Below, piece by piece: positions 1-7,644 of a stretch of 10,561 nt of DNA. Both the position numbers and the translations under genes were made by a program. The stretch covers positions 1-10,561 of the forward strand of contig JAOASV010000005.1 in NCBI GenBank assembly GCA_030158535.1, read 5' to 3'. Within the stretch, counting starts at the first letter, position 1; the number at the start of each line of letters is the position of its first letter. Source of the DNA: Sediminibacterium sp. Lineage in GTDB: Bacteria; Bacteroidota; Bacteroidia; Chitinophagales; Chitinophagaceae. The notes beneath the pieces are model-generated. The model had not been told where the DNA came from, ran no database searches, and saw only the letters and a program-made list of their open reading frames with translations.

Positions 1-1
1 G

Positions 2-1285
2 AATAGAGTAGAAGTGGATCCAATACGCAAGGGAACGGCTTATTTTGCAGGGACTAGATATAAGTTAGATGATTTTGCACCTTATATTTATAAGACAACA
101 GATTACGGCGCTACTTGGACTAAGATCACCAATGGTATTGATCCTTTGCATTTCACTAGAGCGATTGTGGCAAGCCCAAGAAAAGCAGGTGTATTGTTTG
201 CAGGTACAGAATATGGTTTATACGTTTCAATCAATGACGGTGCTTCTTGGGAGCGTTTTCAATTGAATTTGCCTGTTACACCTATTACAGATTTATTGAT
301 CAAAGACCAGAACTTGATTGTAGCAACACAAGGAAGAAGTATTTATATCTTGGATGATTTGTCTTTTGTCGAAAATTTCCAATCAGCTCCTTCGGTAAGT
401 CAGGTATTCCCAATTGCAAATACCTATCGTGTACCTCCGCAAATGGGTGGCAGAAGAAGTCGTGGTGCAAGTGTAAGCATGCCTGCAAATGTGGGTATGA
501 ATCCTGCAAAAGGCGTGGTGATCAAATATTGGAAAGCAGGTAATCCTTCTGATTCAACAAGAGTCATGATTAGCATTTTAGATGATCAAAAGAAAGTGAT
601 TAAAACAATCAATCATTCTGAGCCAGGAGGGCCAAGCACAGAATCTGGTTTCCAAACCTATGTGTGGAATATGTACCATAAGGAAGCAGAAAAACCAGAG
701 GCTGGTTTGATTCTTTGGAATGGTTCTACTAGTCCGGTTTTAGCCGCACCTGGTAAATACACTGCAAAAGTGACTATTGACAATACAGTGACTGAACAGC
801 CATTCACGATTGTAGCTGATCCAAATTATAAAGTGTCTGATGCCGACTTAAAAGCGCAGGAGCAGTTTTTATTAAAAGTGGCTGGCACTTTTAGCGAGAT
901 CATGAAAAATTTAAAGAGCATCAAAGAATTGCGTGCACAGATCAATGTATTGCAGAAGAAGACTAAAGACACTGTATTCCAAAAGCAAGCAAAAGAAGTA
1001 TTAACTAGTTTGACTTCAATTGAGGAAGCATTACATCAGACAAAAGCAAAGAGCGGACAGGATGTATTAAACTTCCCGATCCGTTTAGATGATAAAATTG
1101 CTGGTGTATTTGAGTCTGCAGCATCTGGTTACACAGCACCAACCAAGCAAGTGCAAGGGGTGTATGAATTATTAAAAACACAAGTAGATGCGGAGTTCAA
1201 TAAATTGGATACCCTTAAGAAAACAGGGATCAAGCAATTGAATGATGCGGTACATCAGTTAGCAATTCCAATAATAGGCGGTTAA
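2..1285 (+). CDS. BNR/VPS10-like secreted repeat protein, C-terminal part (5' end outside window)
   Basis: The frame is open to the left edge (codons Asn-Arg-Val-Glu precede the GTG at 14), so that GTG is not the real start and about 427 C-terminal residues are visible. Two Asp-box motifs mark the end of a beta-propeller, TTDYGATW (residues 28-35 from the GTG) and SINDGASW (72-79), with the phrase LFAGTEYGLYVS between them. A Gly/Arg-rich link (about 140-160) leads to a beta-rich, Ig/FlgD-like segment (about 165-265). The tail (270-420) is charged, helical and probably coiled coil. This arrangement is typical of the roughly 1000-residue Bacteroidota proteins annotated as glycosyl hydrolase or WD40/YVTN/BNR-like (sortilin/VPS10 propeller), usually exported. 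Asp boxes are structural, so a glycosidase activity is not shown; substrate and role are unknown. The gene ends in TAA and is followed by a strong terminator. Confidence 0.8.
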   Translation, partial: NRVEVDPIRKGTAYFAGTRYKLDDFAPYIYKTTDYGATWTKITNGIDPLHFTRAIVASPRKAGVLFAGTEYGLYVSINDGASWERFQLNLPVTPITDLLIKDQNLIVATQGRSIYILDDLSFVENFQSAPSVSQVFPIANTYRVPPQMGGRRSRGASVSMPANVGMNPAKGVVIKYWKAGNPSDSTRVMISILDDQKKVIKTINHSEPGGPSTESGFQTYVWNMYHKEAEKPEAGLILWNGSTSPVLAAPGKYTAKVTIDNTVTEQPFTIVADPNYKVSDADLKAQEQFLLKVAGTFSEIMKNLKSIKELRAQINVLQKKTKDTVFQKQAKEVLTSLTSIEEALHQTKAKSGQDVLNFPIRLDDKIAGVFESAASGYTAPTKQVQGVYELLKTQVDAEFNKLDTLKKTGIKQLNDAVHQLAIPIIGG

Positions 1286-1299
1286 TAATTGATTAAGTT

Positions 1300-1321
1300 T
1301 TTGAGTTTTATATAGCTCAAA
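1300..1321 (+). other. Weak A/T-rich inverted repeat after the BNR gene
   Basis: TTTGAG (1300-1305) and CTCAAA (1316-1321) are perfect inverted copies separated by 10 bases. The hairpin lies 14 bp after the stop codon and just before the strong terminator. It may form in the 3' end of the transcript, but it has no U-tract of its own and could be chance. Confidence 0.3.
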
Positions 1322-1326
1322 CGAAT

Positions 1327-1359
1327 AAAAAAGGTCCCGATGATTCGGGACCTTTTTTT
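1327..1359. terminator. Bidirectional intrinsic terminator between convergent genes
   Basis: A perfect 8-bp GC-rich stem, GGTCCCGA (1333-1340) with TCGGGACC (1345-1352), closes a TGAT loop. It is flanked by six A's on the left (1327-1332) and seven T's on the right (1353-1359). It therefore reads as stem plus U-tract on both strands. It sits between the + strand BNR gene (stop at 1285) and the - strand namZ gene (stop at 1407), as expected for a shared terminator. Confidence 0.93.
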
Positions 1360-1406
1360 ATAGAAAGTAAAATCTAAATGAATTTCAAAAAATTAAGATT
1401 ACTTGC

Positions 1407-2633
1407 TTATTCAAAATCTTTATACAATAAGTATTTTTTACGCATGTTTTTAAAGGCAATTAAACCTGGCTGCCAGCTAGCTCTGATAGCAGCTGCGGAT
1501 TGACCATTTTTTAATTGCTCCATTAATGTTGCATTGCCTGCTAATTTGTTGAAGAAATAGTCGGTTGCTAATTTTGATTTTGGCTCAATAAAAAAACTAT
1601 CTTTTTCAGGGAAAGCTTGGTACATCTCAATGATTAAATCTAGATCAATCTTATTTTTTGGAGCTTGTTGATTGCTTAAATCCCATCCAAAACATTTTTG
1701 ACCATATAATTTTGAACTCATGGCACCCGTTCTTGGTCCTGGCGTAAAACTAAAAGTCTTGCCTTTGATACTTGGATGGCCAATATAGGCAAATGCATGT
1801 GCAGTGCCACGTCCCTCACTCATTACGGAGCCTTCGATTAGGCAAGTTGTAGGATACCAGTAAATGGCATTCATGTCTGGCAAATTAGGCGAAGGTGCAA
1901 TATTGAAAGTGTACATGGAATTGTGGTCATAGTTTTTACATGCAATCACTGTTAATTGAATGGGACTTGCTGTTTTATTGATATTGCTATCAGCAGGTGC
2001 AGTCAACCATTTTTCTCCCACCAGCATTTTTGCATATTCGCCCATCGTTAAGCCATACACAATCGGCACTGCTTTTTTGCCAACAAAACTACTATAAGGC
2101 ATTTCTAAAACTGGCCCATCTACATAATGTCCATTAGGATTCGGACGATCTAAAATGATCAATGGTTTGTTGTTGGCCCATGCAGCTTCCATGTAATATT
2201 GTAGTGAAGAGATATAAGTGTAAAAACGAGTACCCACATCTTGAATGTCAAATACCAATACATCTACATCTTTTAAATCTGTGTCACTTGGTCTATTTTT
2301 TTTGCCGTATAGTGAAACAATTTGAACTCCTGTGGCTTCATCAACGCCATCATTGGTTTTTTCTCCTGCATCTGCAGTGCCTCTCAATCCATGTTCAGGT
2401 GTGAATACTTTTTGTAAATGAATCCCAGTTGCAAGTAAAGTATCTATCAAATGTTTTTTGCCTACCGTAGCGGTATGGTTGGTAAATAAGCCCACTCTCT
2501 TGCCCTTTAATAAAGGAAGGTATTGGGCTGTTTGATAAGCCCCTGGTAAAATAGGGGCATTTTTTTGCGCAAGGGTGTCCAGGCTTAAAAAAAGTAAAAC
2601 AGCAGCTAAGCAAGCAATCGTTTTGTTTCTCAT
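1407..2633 (-). CDS. namZ: NamZ/DUF1343 exo-beta-N-acetylmuramidase, secreted
   Basis: This 408-residue protein belongs to the DUF1343 (YbbC/NamZ, GH171) family, whose characterised members remove terminal N-acetylmuramic acid from peptidoglycan fragments. Residues 1-22 form a Sec signal peptide (Lys at 4, hydrophobic core, likely cleavage LA|QK after Ala22) with no lipobox, so a periplasmic or exported soluble enzyme is expected. Family landmarks in order are VGLFTNHTA (47-55), FTPEHGLRG (77-85), VFDIQDVGTRFYTYI (127-141), LDRPNPNG (161-168), APSPNLPDM (246-254) and EGSVMSEGRGTAHAF (267-281). It is full length for the family. The start ATG lies 3 bp after the nadE stop codon, so it is probably the second gene of a nadE-namZ transcript. 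No Shine-Dalgarno is seen; the upstream bases are A/T-rich. The family call is firm; the exact substrate is inferred from characterised homologues. Confidence 0.9.
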   Translation of the reverse strand: MRNKTIACLAAVLLFLSLDTLAQKNAPILPGAYQTAQYLPLLKGKRVGLFTNHTATVGKKHLIDTLLATGIHLQKVFTPEHGLRGTADAGEKTNDGVDEATGVQIVSLYGKKNRPSDTDLKDVDVLVFDIQDVGTRFYTYISSLQYYMEAAWANNKPLIILDRPNPNGHYVDGPVLEMPYSSFVGKKAVPIVYGLTMGEYAKMLVGEKWLTAPADSNINKTASPIQLTVIACKNYDHNSMYTFNIAPSPNLPDMNAIYWYPTTCLIEGSVMSEGRGTAHAFAYIGHPSIKGKTFSFTPGPRTGAMSSKLYGQKCFGWDLSNQQAPKNKIDLDLIIEMYQAFPEKDSFFIEPKSKLATDYFFNKLAGNATLMEQLKNGQSAAAIRASWQPGLIAFKNMRKKYLLYKDFE

Positions 2634-2636
2634 AAT

Positions 2637-4319
2637 TTAATTTAAATATTTTCCAACAATAGGCATTCTTCTTCCCACGCCGAATGCTTTTGGCGATATA
2701 CGTATAATAGGACAGAATTGATTTCGTTTGTATTCATTGGTGTTCACCATCTTTAAGGTACGGTCTACCAATGCTGCTTCAAAACCAAGGGCTTTAATCA
2801 CTGCAGGGTCTGCGCGTTTTTCGATGTATTGATATAAAATTTGGTCCAATATCGCGTAGTCAGGTAAGCTATCGCTATCCTTTTGATCGGGTCTTAATTC
2901 TGCACTTGGTGCTTTGTCAATCATATTTTGAGGTATGATTTCTTTTTTTGCATTAATATAGTTGGCTAATGCATACACTTGTAATTTGTAGCAATCACCC
3001 AATACACCTAAGCCGCCTGCCATATCGCCATAGAGTGTTCCATAGCCAGTTGCCAATTCACTTTTGTTGGAAGTATTCAATAAATCATAGCCTAATTTAT
3101 TCGCAATGGCCATCAAGATATTCCCTCTCGACCTGCTCTGTATATTTTCCTCCGCCAAAGAAAAAGGCAGGCCTTTAAAAATGGGTTCTAATGTGTGCAA
3201 GAAGCTTTCATAGACTTCTTTGATTGGAATAATATCGTAAGGGTTGTCAAGGTTTTTGCTCAACTCTACTGCATCGTCAACAGAGTGTGGCGTGGAATAA
3301 GGTGAAGGCATTAACACGGCGTACACATTTTCTTTTCCTAAAGCCTCACATGCAATCGCTAAAGTGACAGCGGAATCAATACCACCCGAAGAACCAAGGA
3401 TTGCTTTTTTGAAGCCCATCTTAGTAAAATAATCTTTAACACCTAGTACAAGTGCTTTGTATACTTGATCGATATTTAATTCAGGAACAAGGTGAGCAGG
3501 ATTAAGTTCTTTGCTTGGTAAAGATGCTGCTGGTTCAAGGATGGGTGCATTGATGCTTCCATCCTCGTTGCATTCAAATACTTGCATTGCAGATTCAAAC
3601 ATAGGCAATGCGCCACATAAGTTGGCATCCTTGTCAAACACAAGGGAAGCACCATCAAATACAATTTCAGTTTGACTACCAACTGCATTGCAATAGAACA
3701 ATGGTTTTTTATATTTTACCACATTCGACTTGATGGTTGCTTTTCTGTCTTCGTCATGGGTATAGTCAAATGGAGAAGCGCTTAAGTTTAATAGTATATC
3801 TGGTTCCTGTTGCATCATCTTGTCCATCGGACAAATTGTATACAGTGGATTGTCCCCTAGGTTCCAAATGTCTTCACAAATGGTAACGGCTAATTTTTTT
3901 CCTTTAAATGGAATCACCTGCCAACTGCTCGCTGCTTCGAAATATCTGTTTTCGTCAAAAACGTCGTAAGTAGGCAGTAGGGTTTTATGAATTTCTGCTA
4001 CAATTTTTTGTTCATACAAGAAAAATGCCGCGTTAAATAAATCTTTCCCTTTTTTGCCAGGATTGCGCGTCGGACTTCCAATTAATACGCCAATGGTGTC
4101 GGCTGCTTTTCTAATGGTATCAATACTTTCGTAGCATTTGTCAATAAAATCCTCAAACTCAACAAAATCGCGGGCAGGGTAGCCGCAAACACTCATTTCG
4201 CTAAATAATATAAGATCAGCGCCTTCTTTTTTGGCAAGTTCTATGGCAGCCAACATTTTTTCGGTGTTTGCTTCGAAATTGCCAATGTGGTAGTTCTGTT
4301 GCGCGATACTTATTTTCAT
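2637..4319 (-). CDS. nadE: Glutamine-dependent NAD+ synthetase
   Basis: This cytosolic enzyme makes NAD+ from nicotinic acid adenine dinucleotide, ATP and ammonia, with ammonia supplied by an N-terminal glutaminase domain. Residues 1-270 are a nitrilase-type amidase domain with the Glu-Lys-Cys triad visible as Glu41 (LILFSEMS), Lys112 (IHKTLLPTYDVFDE) and Cys148 (TICEDIWN). Residues 285-560 are the synthetase domain: the ATP pyrophosphatase P-loop SGGIDSA at 311-317, ENIQSRSRGN at 391-400, NTSNKSELATGYGTLYGD (415-432) and the C-terminal PSAELRPDQKDSDSLPDY (471-488). Both domains look intact, so the protein should use glutamine directly. The 560-residue length is that of two-domain NadE. It is divergent from gldB and leads into namZ with a 3-bp gap. 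The first ATG matches the usual MKIxIAQ start of the family. Confidence 0.96.
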   Translation of the reverse strand: MKISIAQQNYHIGNFEANTEKMLAAIELAKKEGADLILFSEMSVCGYPARDFVEFEDFIDKCYESIDTIRKAADTIGVLIGSPTRNPGKKGKDLFNAAFFLYEQKIVAEIHKTLLPTYDVFDENRYFEAASSWQVIPFKGKKLAVTICEDIWNLGDNPLYTICPMDKMMQQEPDILLNLSASPFDYTHDEDRKATIKSNVVKYKKPLFYCNAVGSQTEIVFDGASLVFDKDANLCGALPMFESAMQVFECNEDGSINAPILEPAASLPSKELNPAHLVPELNIDQVYKALVLGVKDYFTKMGFKKAILGSSGGIDSAVTLAIACEALGKENVYAVLMPSPYSTPHSVDDAVELSKNLDNPYDIIPIKEVYESFLHTLEPIFKGLPFSLAEENIQSRSRGNILMAIANKLGYDLLNTSNKSELATGYGTLYGDMAGGLGVLGDCYKLQVYALANYINAKKEIIPQNMIDKAPSAELRPDQKDSDSLPDYAILDQILYQYIEKRADPAVIKALGFEAALVDRTLKMVNTNEYKRNQFCPIIRISPKAFGVGRRMPIVGKYLN

Positions 4320-4440
4320 AGCTATAACTGCGGTGGCTGCAAAGGTCAGTAACTTTTACTTACCAAATACCACCTATCTCATTTAAATCTTGTTTATTTA
4401 CTAACGAATTTAAATAACATCTTTGCATCAAATTTGTTCC
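4320..4440. promoter_or_regulatory. Divergent nadE/gldB promoter region
   Basis: This 121-bp A/T-rich spacer must hold the start signals for both divergent genes. On the - strand, GACCTTTG (4347-4340) is one base from the Bacteroidota -7 consensus TAnnTTTG, and a TTTG lies 16 bp upstream (4367-4364), closer than the usual 19-21 bp. On the + strand, CATCTTTG (4418-4425) is also one base off, with TTG at 4390-4392, which is too far. Neither is a clean match, so the exact promoters are uncertain. Neither gene has a Shine-Dalgarno sequence. Confidence 0.35.
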
Positions 4441-5439
4441 ATGACAAAGTTCCTATTTATTGCCGCAACTGTTTTGTGCCTTAGCTGTAATTCGGCTCAA
4501 AAAACACCCGATATCACTGCTATCGATGTGCCACTTACAACGGTTCGGTATGAGCAGTCTTTTTTTGCAATAGACACTTTGCGTTTGGATGTTTCTTTGC
4601 AAAAATTAGCTGGACAAGAACCCTTATTTACGCAAGATTTTTTATACAATATTTTAGCAACTACGCCACAAACAGCGGTAAAAGATGTGCCTCAATTTAT
4701 GAGTGCATACCAATTGATGTTCAAACAAGTCAGCACTCAATTTGCTTCGATTAAAACCGAAGAAGCTGCTATTAAAGAAGGTTTGAAATATGTGAAATAT
4801 TATTTTCCGGATTACAAATTGCCTACAAAACTCATCACATTTATAGGACCCATAAATAGTTTTGGAAACATCATTACCATAGATGCACTCGCTATTGGAC
4901 TTCAAATGTACCTTGGAAAAAATGATCCAATTTATTTGTCGGAAGAAGGACAGAGCCTTTACCCTACTTATGTTTCAAGGCGTTTCGAGAAGTCTTATAT
5001 GGCTACCAATTGTATGAAAAATATCTTGGATGATATGTTTCCACTTCAAGATGCAGGCGCACCACTTTGCGAACAAATGGTAGAAGCCGGAAAGCGTTTA
5101 TATTTTTTAAAACAAGTGCAACCAAATACGCCGGATAGTATTGTAACTGGATATACTGCCGCACAATTAGAAGGTTGTTACAAAAGTGAAAAAGATATCT
5201 GGTCGTTTTTTGTTCAAAATAATTTACTCTATCAAAAAGATCCTTCTTTGATTGGTGACTACATGATGGATGGTCCTAACACGGCAGTGTTTGGGGATGC
5301 ATCTCCCGGATTTATTGGACAGTTTGTAGGCTATAGAATTGTAGAAGCTTGGCTACAAAAAAACAAAGCAATGTCACTTGATAAAGTGATGCGAACGCCT
5401 GCAAAAATTATTTTTGAACAGGCGAAATACAAGCCATAA
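4441..5439 (+). CDS. gldB: Gliding-motility lipoprotein, GldB type
   Basis: I start this at ATG 4441 (332 residues), because the in-frame TTG at 4423 would put MHQICS ahead of a clean lipoprotein signal. The signal MTKFLFIAATVLCLSC gives a likely lipidated Cys16; the -3 residue is Cys13 where Leu is usual. GldB-like features follow: VRYEQSFFAIDTLRLD (35-50), ITFIGPINSFGN (132-143), GLQMYLGKNDPIY (153-165), a KRLYFLKQVQP segment (218-228), DSIVTGYTAAQLEGC (232-246) and a C-terminal GQFVGYRIVEAWLQKN (293-308) ending IFEQAKYKP. GldB is an envelope lipoprotein needed for gliding in Flavobacterium, also kept in non-gliding Bacteroidota. No HExxH or other catalytic motif is seen. gldC, commonly next to gldB, is absent: apaG follows on the opposite strand. 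Family assignment is from remembered motif pattern. Confidence 0.83.
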   Translation: MTKFLFIAATVLCLSCNSAQKTPDITAIDVPLTTVRYEQSFFAIDTLRLDVSLQKLAGQEPLFTQDFLYNILATTPQTAVKDVPQFMSAYQLMFKQVSTQFASIKTEEAAIKEGLKYVKYYFPDYKLPTKLITFIGPINSFGNIITIDALAIGLQMYLGKNDPIYLSEEGQSLYPTYVSRRFEKSYMATNCMKNILDDMFPLQDAGAPLCEQMVEAGKRLYFLKQVQPNTPDSIVTGYTAAQLEGCYKSEKDIWSFFVQNNLLYQKDPSLIGDYMMDGPNTAVFGDASPGFIGQFVGYRIVEAWLQKNKAMSLDKVMRTPAKIIFEQAKYKP

Positions 5440-5443
5440 CGAT

Positions 5444-5474
5444 AAGCTTTACAACAAAGCTTACAACAAGGCTT
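5444..5474. repeat. Short tandem/inverted repeat in gldB-apaG convergent spacer
   Basis: Three degenerate 12-bp units follow the gldB stop: AAGCTTTACAAC (5444-5455), AAAGCTTACAAC (5456-5467) and AAGGCTTA (5468-5475). The first two also pair as AAGCTTT / AAAGCTT, a perfect 7-bp stem around an ACAAC loop. No U-tract follows, so a terminator role is doubtful although the position between convergent genes would suit one. Confidence 0.6.
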
Positions 5475-5487
5475 AGATAGTAAGTGA

Positions 5488-5874
5488 TTAGTTTAATTTA
5501 GAAGGCACAATCAGGTCAAAAGGAGGAATGGTAACGGTAAAAAGTGTCTTGTCATTTTCGTTTTCCATTTCATAGGAGCCCTGCATACGCCCTAGTTCCG
5601 ACTTTAAATTACAGCCGCTGATATACTGGTACCGGTCCGACGGCTTAATAATGGGTTGAATTCCAATAACCCCCTCGCCATCAACTACCTTATGCTCGCC
5701 GCAGCTATCAAATATTTCCCAGTGCCTGCGAAGCAGTTTTACATTAAAATGGTTGTGATTTTCGATGGTAATGCGGTAGGCAAACATGAATTCGTTGGAA
5801 ACGGCACTGCTATAGTCCGATTGGTAGAAAGTTTCTACACTTATTTCGATGCCTTCAGAAATCATGGATGTCAT
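5488..5874 (-). CDS. apaG: ApaG domain protein (DUF525)
   Basis: A 128-residue single-domain protein of the ApaG family, which has a fibronectin-III-like beta fold. The family core is unmistakable: SVETFYQSDYS (12-22), RITIENHNHFNVKLLRRHW (34-52), GEGVIGIQPIIKPSDRYQY (66-84), SGCNLKSELGRMQGSYEM (86-103). ApaG was linked to Co2+/Mg2+ resistance in enteric bacteria, but its biochemical role is unsettled, so the usual name as a cobalt/magnesium efflux protein should not be taken literally; no membrane segment is present. Start candidates are Met1 (5874) and Met4 (5865); Met1 gives the usual length and neither has a clear ribosome site. It converges on gldB and diverges from pdhC. Confidence 0.93.
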   Translation of the reverse strand: MTSMISEGIEISVETFYQSDYSSAVSNEFMFAYRITIENHNHFNVKLLRRHWEIFDSCGEHKVVDGEGVIGIQPIIKPSDRYQYISGCNLKSELGRMQGSYEMENENDKTLFTVTIPPFDLIVPSKLN

Positions 5875-5919
5875 AGGTGGCCGCTTTCACGTAAAAGTAA
5901 GGTTTCGGTTATAATTGGG

Positions 5920-5949
5920 CAAATAAACGGGCTTTTTGGGGGTGCTCAA
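5920..5949 (-). promoter_or_regulatory. Candidate apaG promoter, Bacteroidota type
   Basis: On the - strand TTG (5949-5947) is followed after 19 bp by TTTATTTG (5927-5920). This fits TTG-N19-21-TAnnTTTG with one mismatch (T for A at the second position of the -7 box). The predicted start would give an untranslated leader of about 40 bases before the apaG ATG. Confidence 0.4.
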
Positions 5950-5962
5950 TCCCTTTTTTCCT

Positions 5963-5970
5963 TAATTTCG
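5963..5970 (+). promoter_or_regulatory. Candidate pdhC -7 element
   Basis: TAATTTCG is one base from the Bacteroidota -7 consensus TAnnTTTG and lies 29 bp before the pdhC ATG. The nearest TTTG upstream (5935-5938) is 24 bp away, slightly longer than the usual 19-21 bp, so this is a weak call. Confidence 0.28.
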
Positions 5971-5999
5971 AGCCTTAATTAAAAGCGCAACCGAATCTT

Positions 6000-6610
6000 A
6001 TGGCTGAAGTGATTTTAATGCCCCGCTTAAGTGATACAATGACCGAAGGTGTTATTGCAGCTTGGCACAAAAATGTGGGCGATGCGGTAAAAAAAGGTGA
6101 TTTATTAGCTGAAATCGAAACAGATAAAGCAACTATGGAGCTTGAGAGCTACCAAGAGGGTGTTTTATTGCATATAGGTACTACAAAAGGAGGCAAATTG
6201 CAAGTCAATGATTTGCTTGCCATTATTGGTAAGGCTGGTGAAGATGTTGCTTCACTGATAGCATCTGTTGGAGCGGGTTCGCCGGCTGCAGCGCCTGCTA
6301 CGGAGCCTGCACCAGCTACAGCAACTGCTGCACCTGTTGCAGCGTCTGCAAGTCCTGCACTTGATGTGGCAGCTATGGATGAAGTAGTACTTATGCCACG
6401 CTTAAGCGATACCATGACCGAAGGGGTAATTGCAGGTTGGCAAAAAAATGTAGGAGATACTGTAAAAAAAGGGGAAGTGTTAGCGGATATCGAAACCGAT
6501 AAAGCAACCATGGAACTTGAAAGTTATAAAGATGGTATTTTATTATACCAAGGTGCAAAAGCGGGAGAGAAAATTTTAGTAAACGATTTACTTTGCGTAA
6601 TTGGTGCTGC
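6000..6610 (+). repeat. Tandem duplication of lipoyl domain within pdhC
   Basis: The segment from 6000 recurs from 6375, an offset of 375 bp (125 codons). Each copy begins at an ATG and encodes a full lipoyl domain. By eye, about 56 of the first 78 residues are identical, highest around MPRLSDTMTEGVIA and IETDKATMELESY, and the DNA is also close there. Each copy is followed by an Ala/Pro linker. Confidence 0.85.
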
Positions 6611-7643
6611 TGGTACAAATGTGGATGCAATTGTTGCCGCTGTAAAAAATGGAGCAACCGCTTCAGCACCTGCTGCTACTGCACCTGCGGCAAGCCCAGC
6701 TGTGGCTCCATCAGCGCCTGCTCAGGCAACTGCTGCTGCACCTGCAGTTCAGGTGGTTGTTAACGAAGGAAGAATTTTTGCTAGCCCACTTGCCAGAAAA
6801 ATGGCAGAAGAGCGTGGCATTGATTTAAAATATGTAAAAGGAACTGGCGATAATGGACGTATCACCAAATTTGATATTGACGGATATGTTCCAGCTGCTG
6901 CATCTGTTACTCAAGCAGTAAGCGCTGCTGCTCCAGCAATTCAAACTGGACCTGCTGGTGTTGTAAGTTTTGAAGACCAGCCGGTTTCTCAAATGCGTAA
7001 AACGATTGCACGCCGCTTAAGTGAAAGCTTATTTACGGCTCCACATTTTTACATCACCATGACCATTGATATGGACGCAGCTGTTGCAGCGCGTGCAAAA
7101 ATTAATGAAGTGGCGCCGGTAAAAATTAGTTTCAATGATATGGTTGTTAAAGCGACGGCACTTTCATTAAAACAACATCCAAAAATTAATAGCAGCTGGC
7201 TTGGCGATACCATTCGTACGAACCATCATGTAAATATTGGTATTGCTGTTGCGGTAGACGAAGGTTTACTTGTTCCAGTTGTACGTTTTGCAGATACCAA
7301 ATCACTCAGTGAAATTGGTGTTACTGTAAAAGGTTTTGCGCAAAAAGCAAAAGATAAAAAATTACAACCTGCCGATTGGGAAGGCAGCACATTTACCATT
7401 TCTAACTTAGGTATGTTTGGCGTAGATGAATTTACGGCCATTATCAATCCACCAGATGCATGTATTCTTGCAGTAGGTGGTATTGCACAAGTACCGGTTG
7501 TGAAAAATGGTCAAGTGGTACCGGGCAATGTAATGAAAGTGACACTCAGTTGCGACCACCGTGTTGTGGATGGTGCAGCAGGAGCCGCGTTCTTACAAAC
7601 ACTAAAATCTTTATTAGAAGAGCCTTTACGTATGTTGGTATAA
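6000..7643 (+). CDS. pdhC: Pyruvate dehydrogenase E2, dihydrolipoamide acetyltransferase (two lipoyl domains)
   Basis: This 547-residue E2 core subunit transfers the acetyl group from lipoyl-lysine to CoA. It has lipoyl domain 1 (about 2-77, lipoylated Lys43 in TDKAT), an Ala/Pro linker (94-122), lipoyl domain 2 (127-202, Lys168 in TDKAT), a second linker (218-252), and the peripheral-subunit-binding domain (258-294, FASPLARKMAEERGIDL and GTGDNGRITKFDI). After a third linker, the acyltransferase domain (322-547) begins QMRKTIARRLSES, includes TFTISNLGMFG (465-474) and carries the active site DHRVVDGA (His520, Asp524). The MPRLSDTMTEG phrase in both lipoyl domains is typical of the pyruvate-type (not 2-oxoglutarate) E2. 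E1 and E3 genes are not in the window. The ATG at 6000 gives the canonical start, without a Shine-Dalgarno. Confidence 0.95.
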   Translation: MAEVILMPRLSDTMTEGVIAAWHKNVGDAVKKGDLLAEIETDKATMELESYQEGVLLHIGTTKGGKLQVNDLLAIIGKAGEDVASLIASVGAGSPAAAPATEPAPATATAAPVAASASPALDVAAMDEVVLMPRLSDTMTEGVIAGWQKNVGDTVKKGEVLADIETDKATMELESYKDGILLYQGAKAGEKILVNDLLCVIGAAGTNVDAIVAAVKNGATASAPAATAPAASPAVAPSAPAQATAAAPAVQVVVNEGRIFASPLARKMAEERGIDLKYVKGTGDNGRITKFDIDGYVPAAASVTQAVSAAAPAIQTGPAGVVSFEDQPVSQMRKTIARRLSESLFTAPHFYITMTIDMDAAVAARAKINEVAPVKISFNDMVVKATALSLKQHPKINSSWLGDTIRTNHHVNIGIAVAVDEGLLVPVVRFADTKSLSEIGVTVKGFAQKAKDKKLQPADWEGSTFTISNLGMFGVDEFTAIINPPDACILAVGGIAQVPVVKNGQVVPGNVMKVTLSCDHRVVDGAAGAAFLQTLKSLLEEPLRMLV

Positions 7644-7644
7644 G

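Noticed and set aside
14..16. GTG as the start of the left-edge gene
   Set aside because: The frame is open upstream to the window edge, and the protein would start in mid-propeller without a signal peptide.
4423..4425. TTG as the gldB start
   Set aside because: It would add six residues before a good lipoprotein signal. ATG 4441 begins with a normal Lys and hydrophobic core.
5444..5474. AAGCTTT/AAAGCTT hairpin as an intrinsic terminator for gldB
   Set aside because: The stem is A/T-rich and no T-run follows on either strand. It is listed as a repeat instead.
5656..5982. 108-codon + strand open frame across apaG and the pdhC leader
   Set aside because: Most of it is antisense to the well-supported apaG gene, its translation resembles no family, and it ends just before the pdhC start.
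6149..6511. 120-codon open frame on the - strand opposite pdhC
   Set aside because: It lies wholly inside the lipoyl/linker coding region. Its Ala/Val/Ser-rich low-complexity translation is the antisense of the Ala/Pro linker, and it matches no family.
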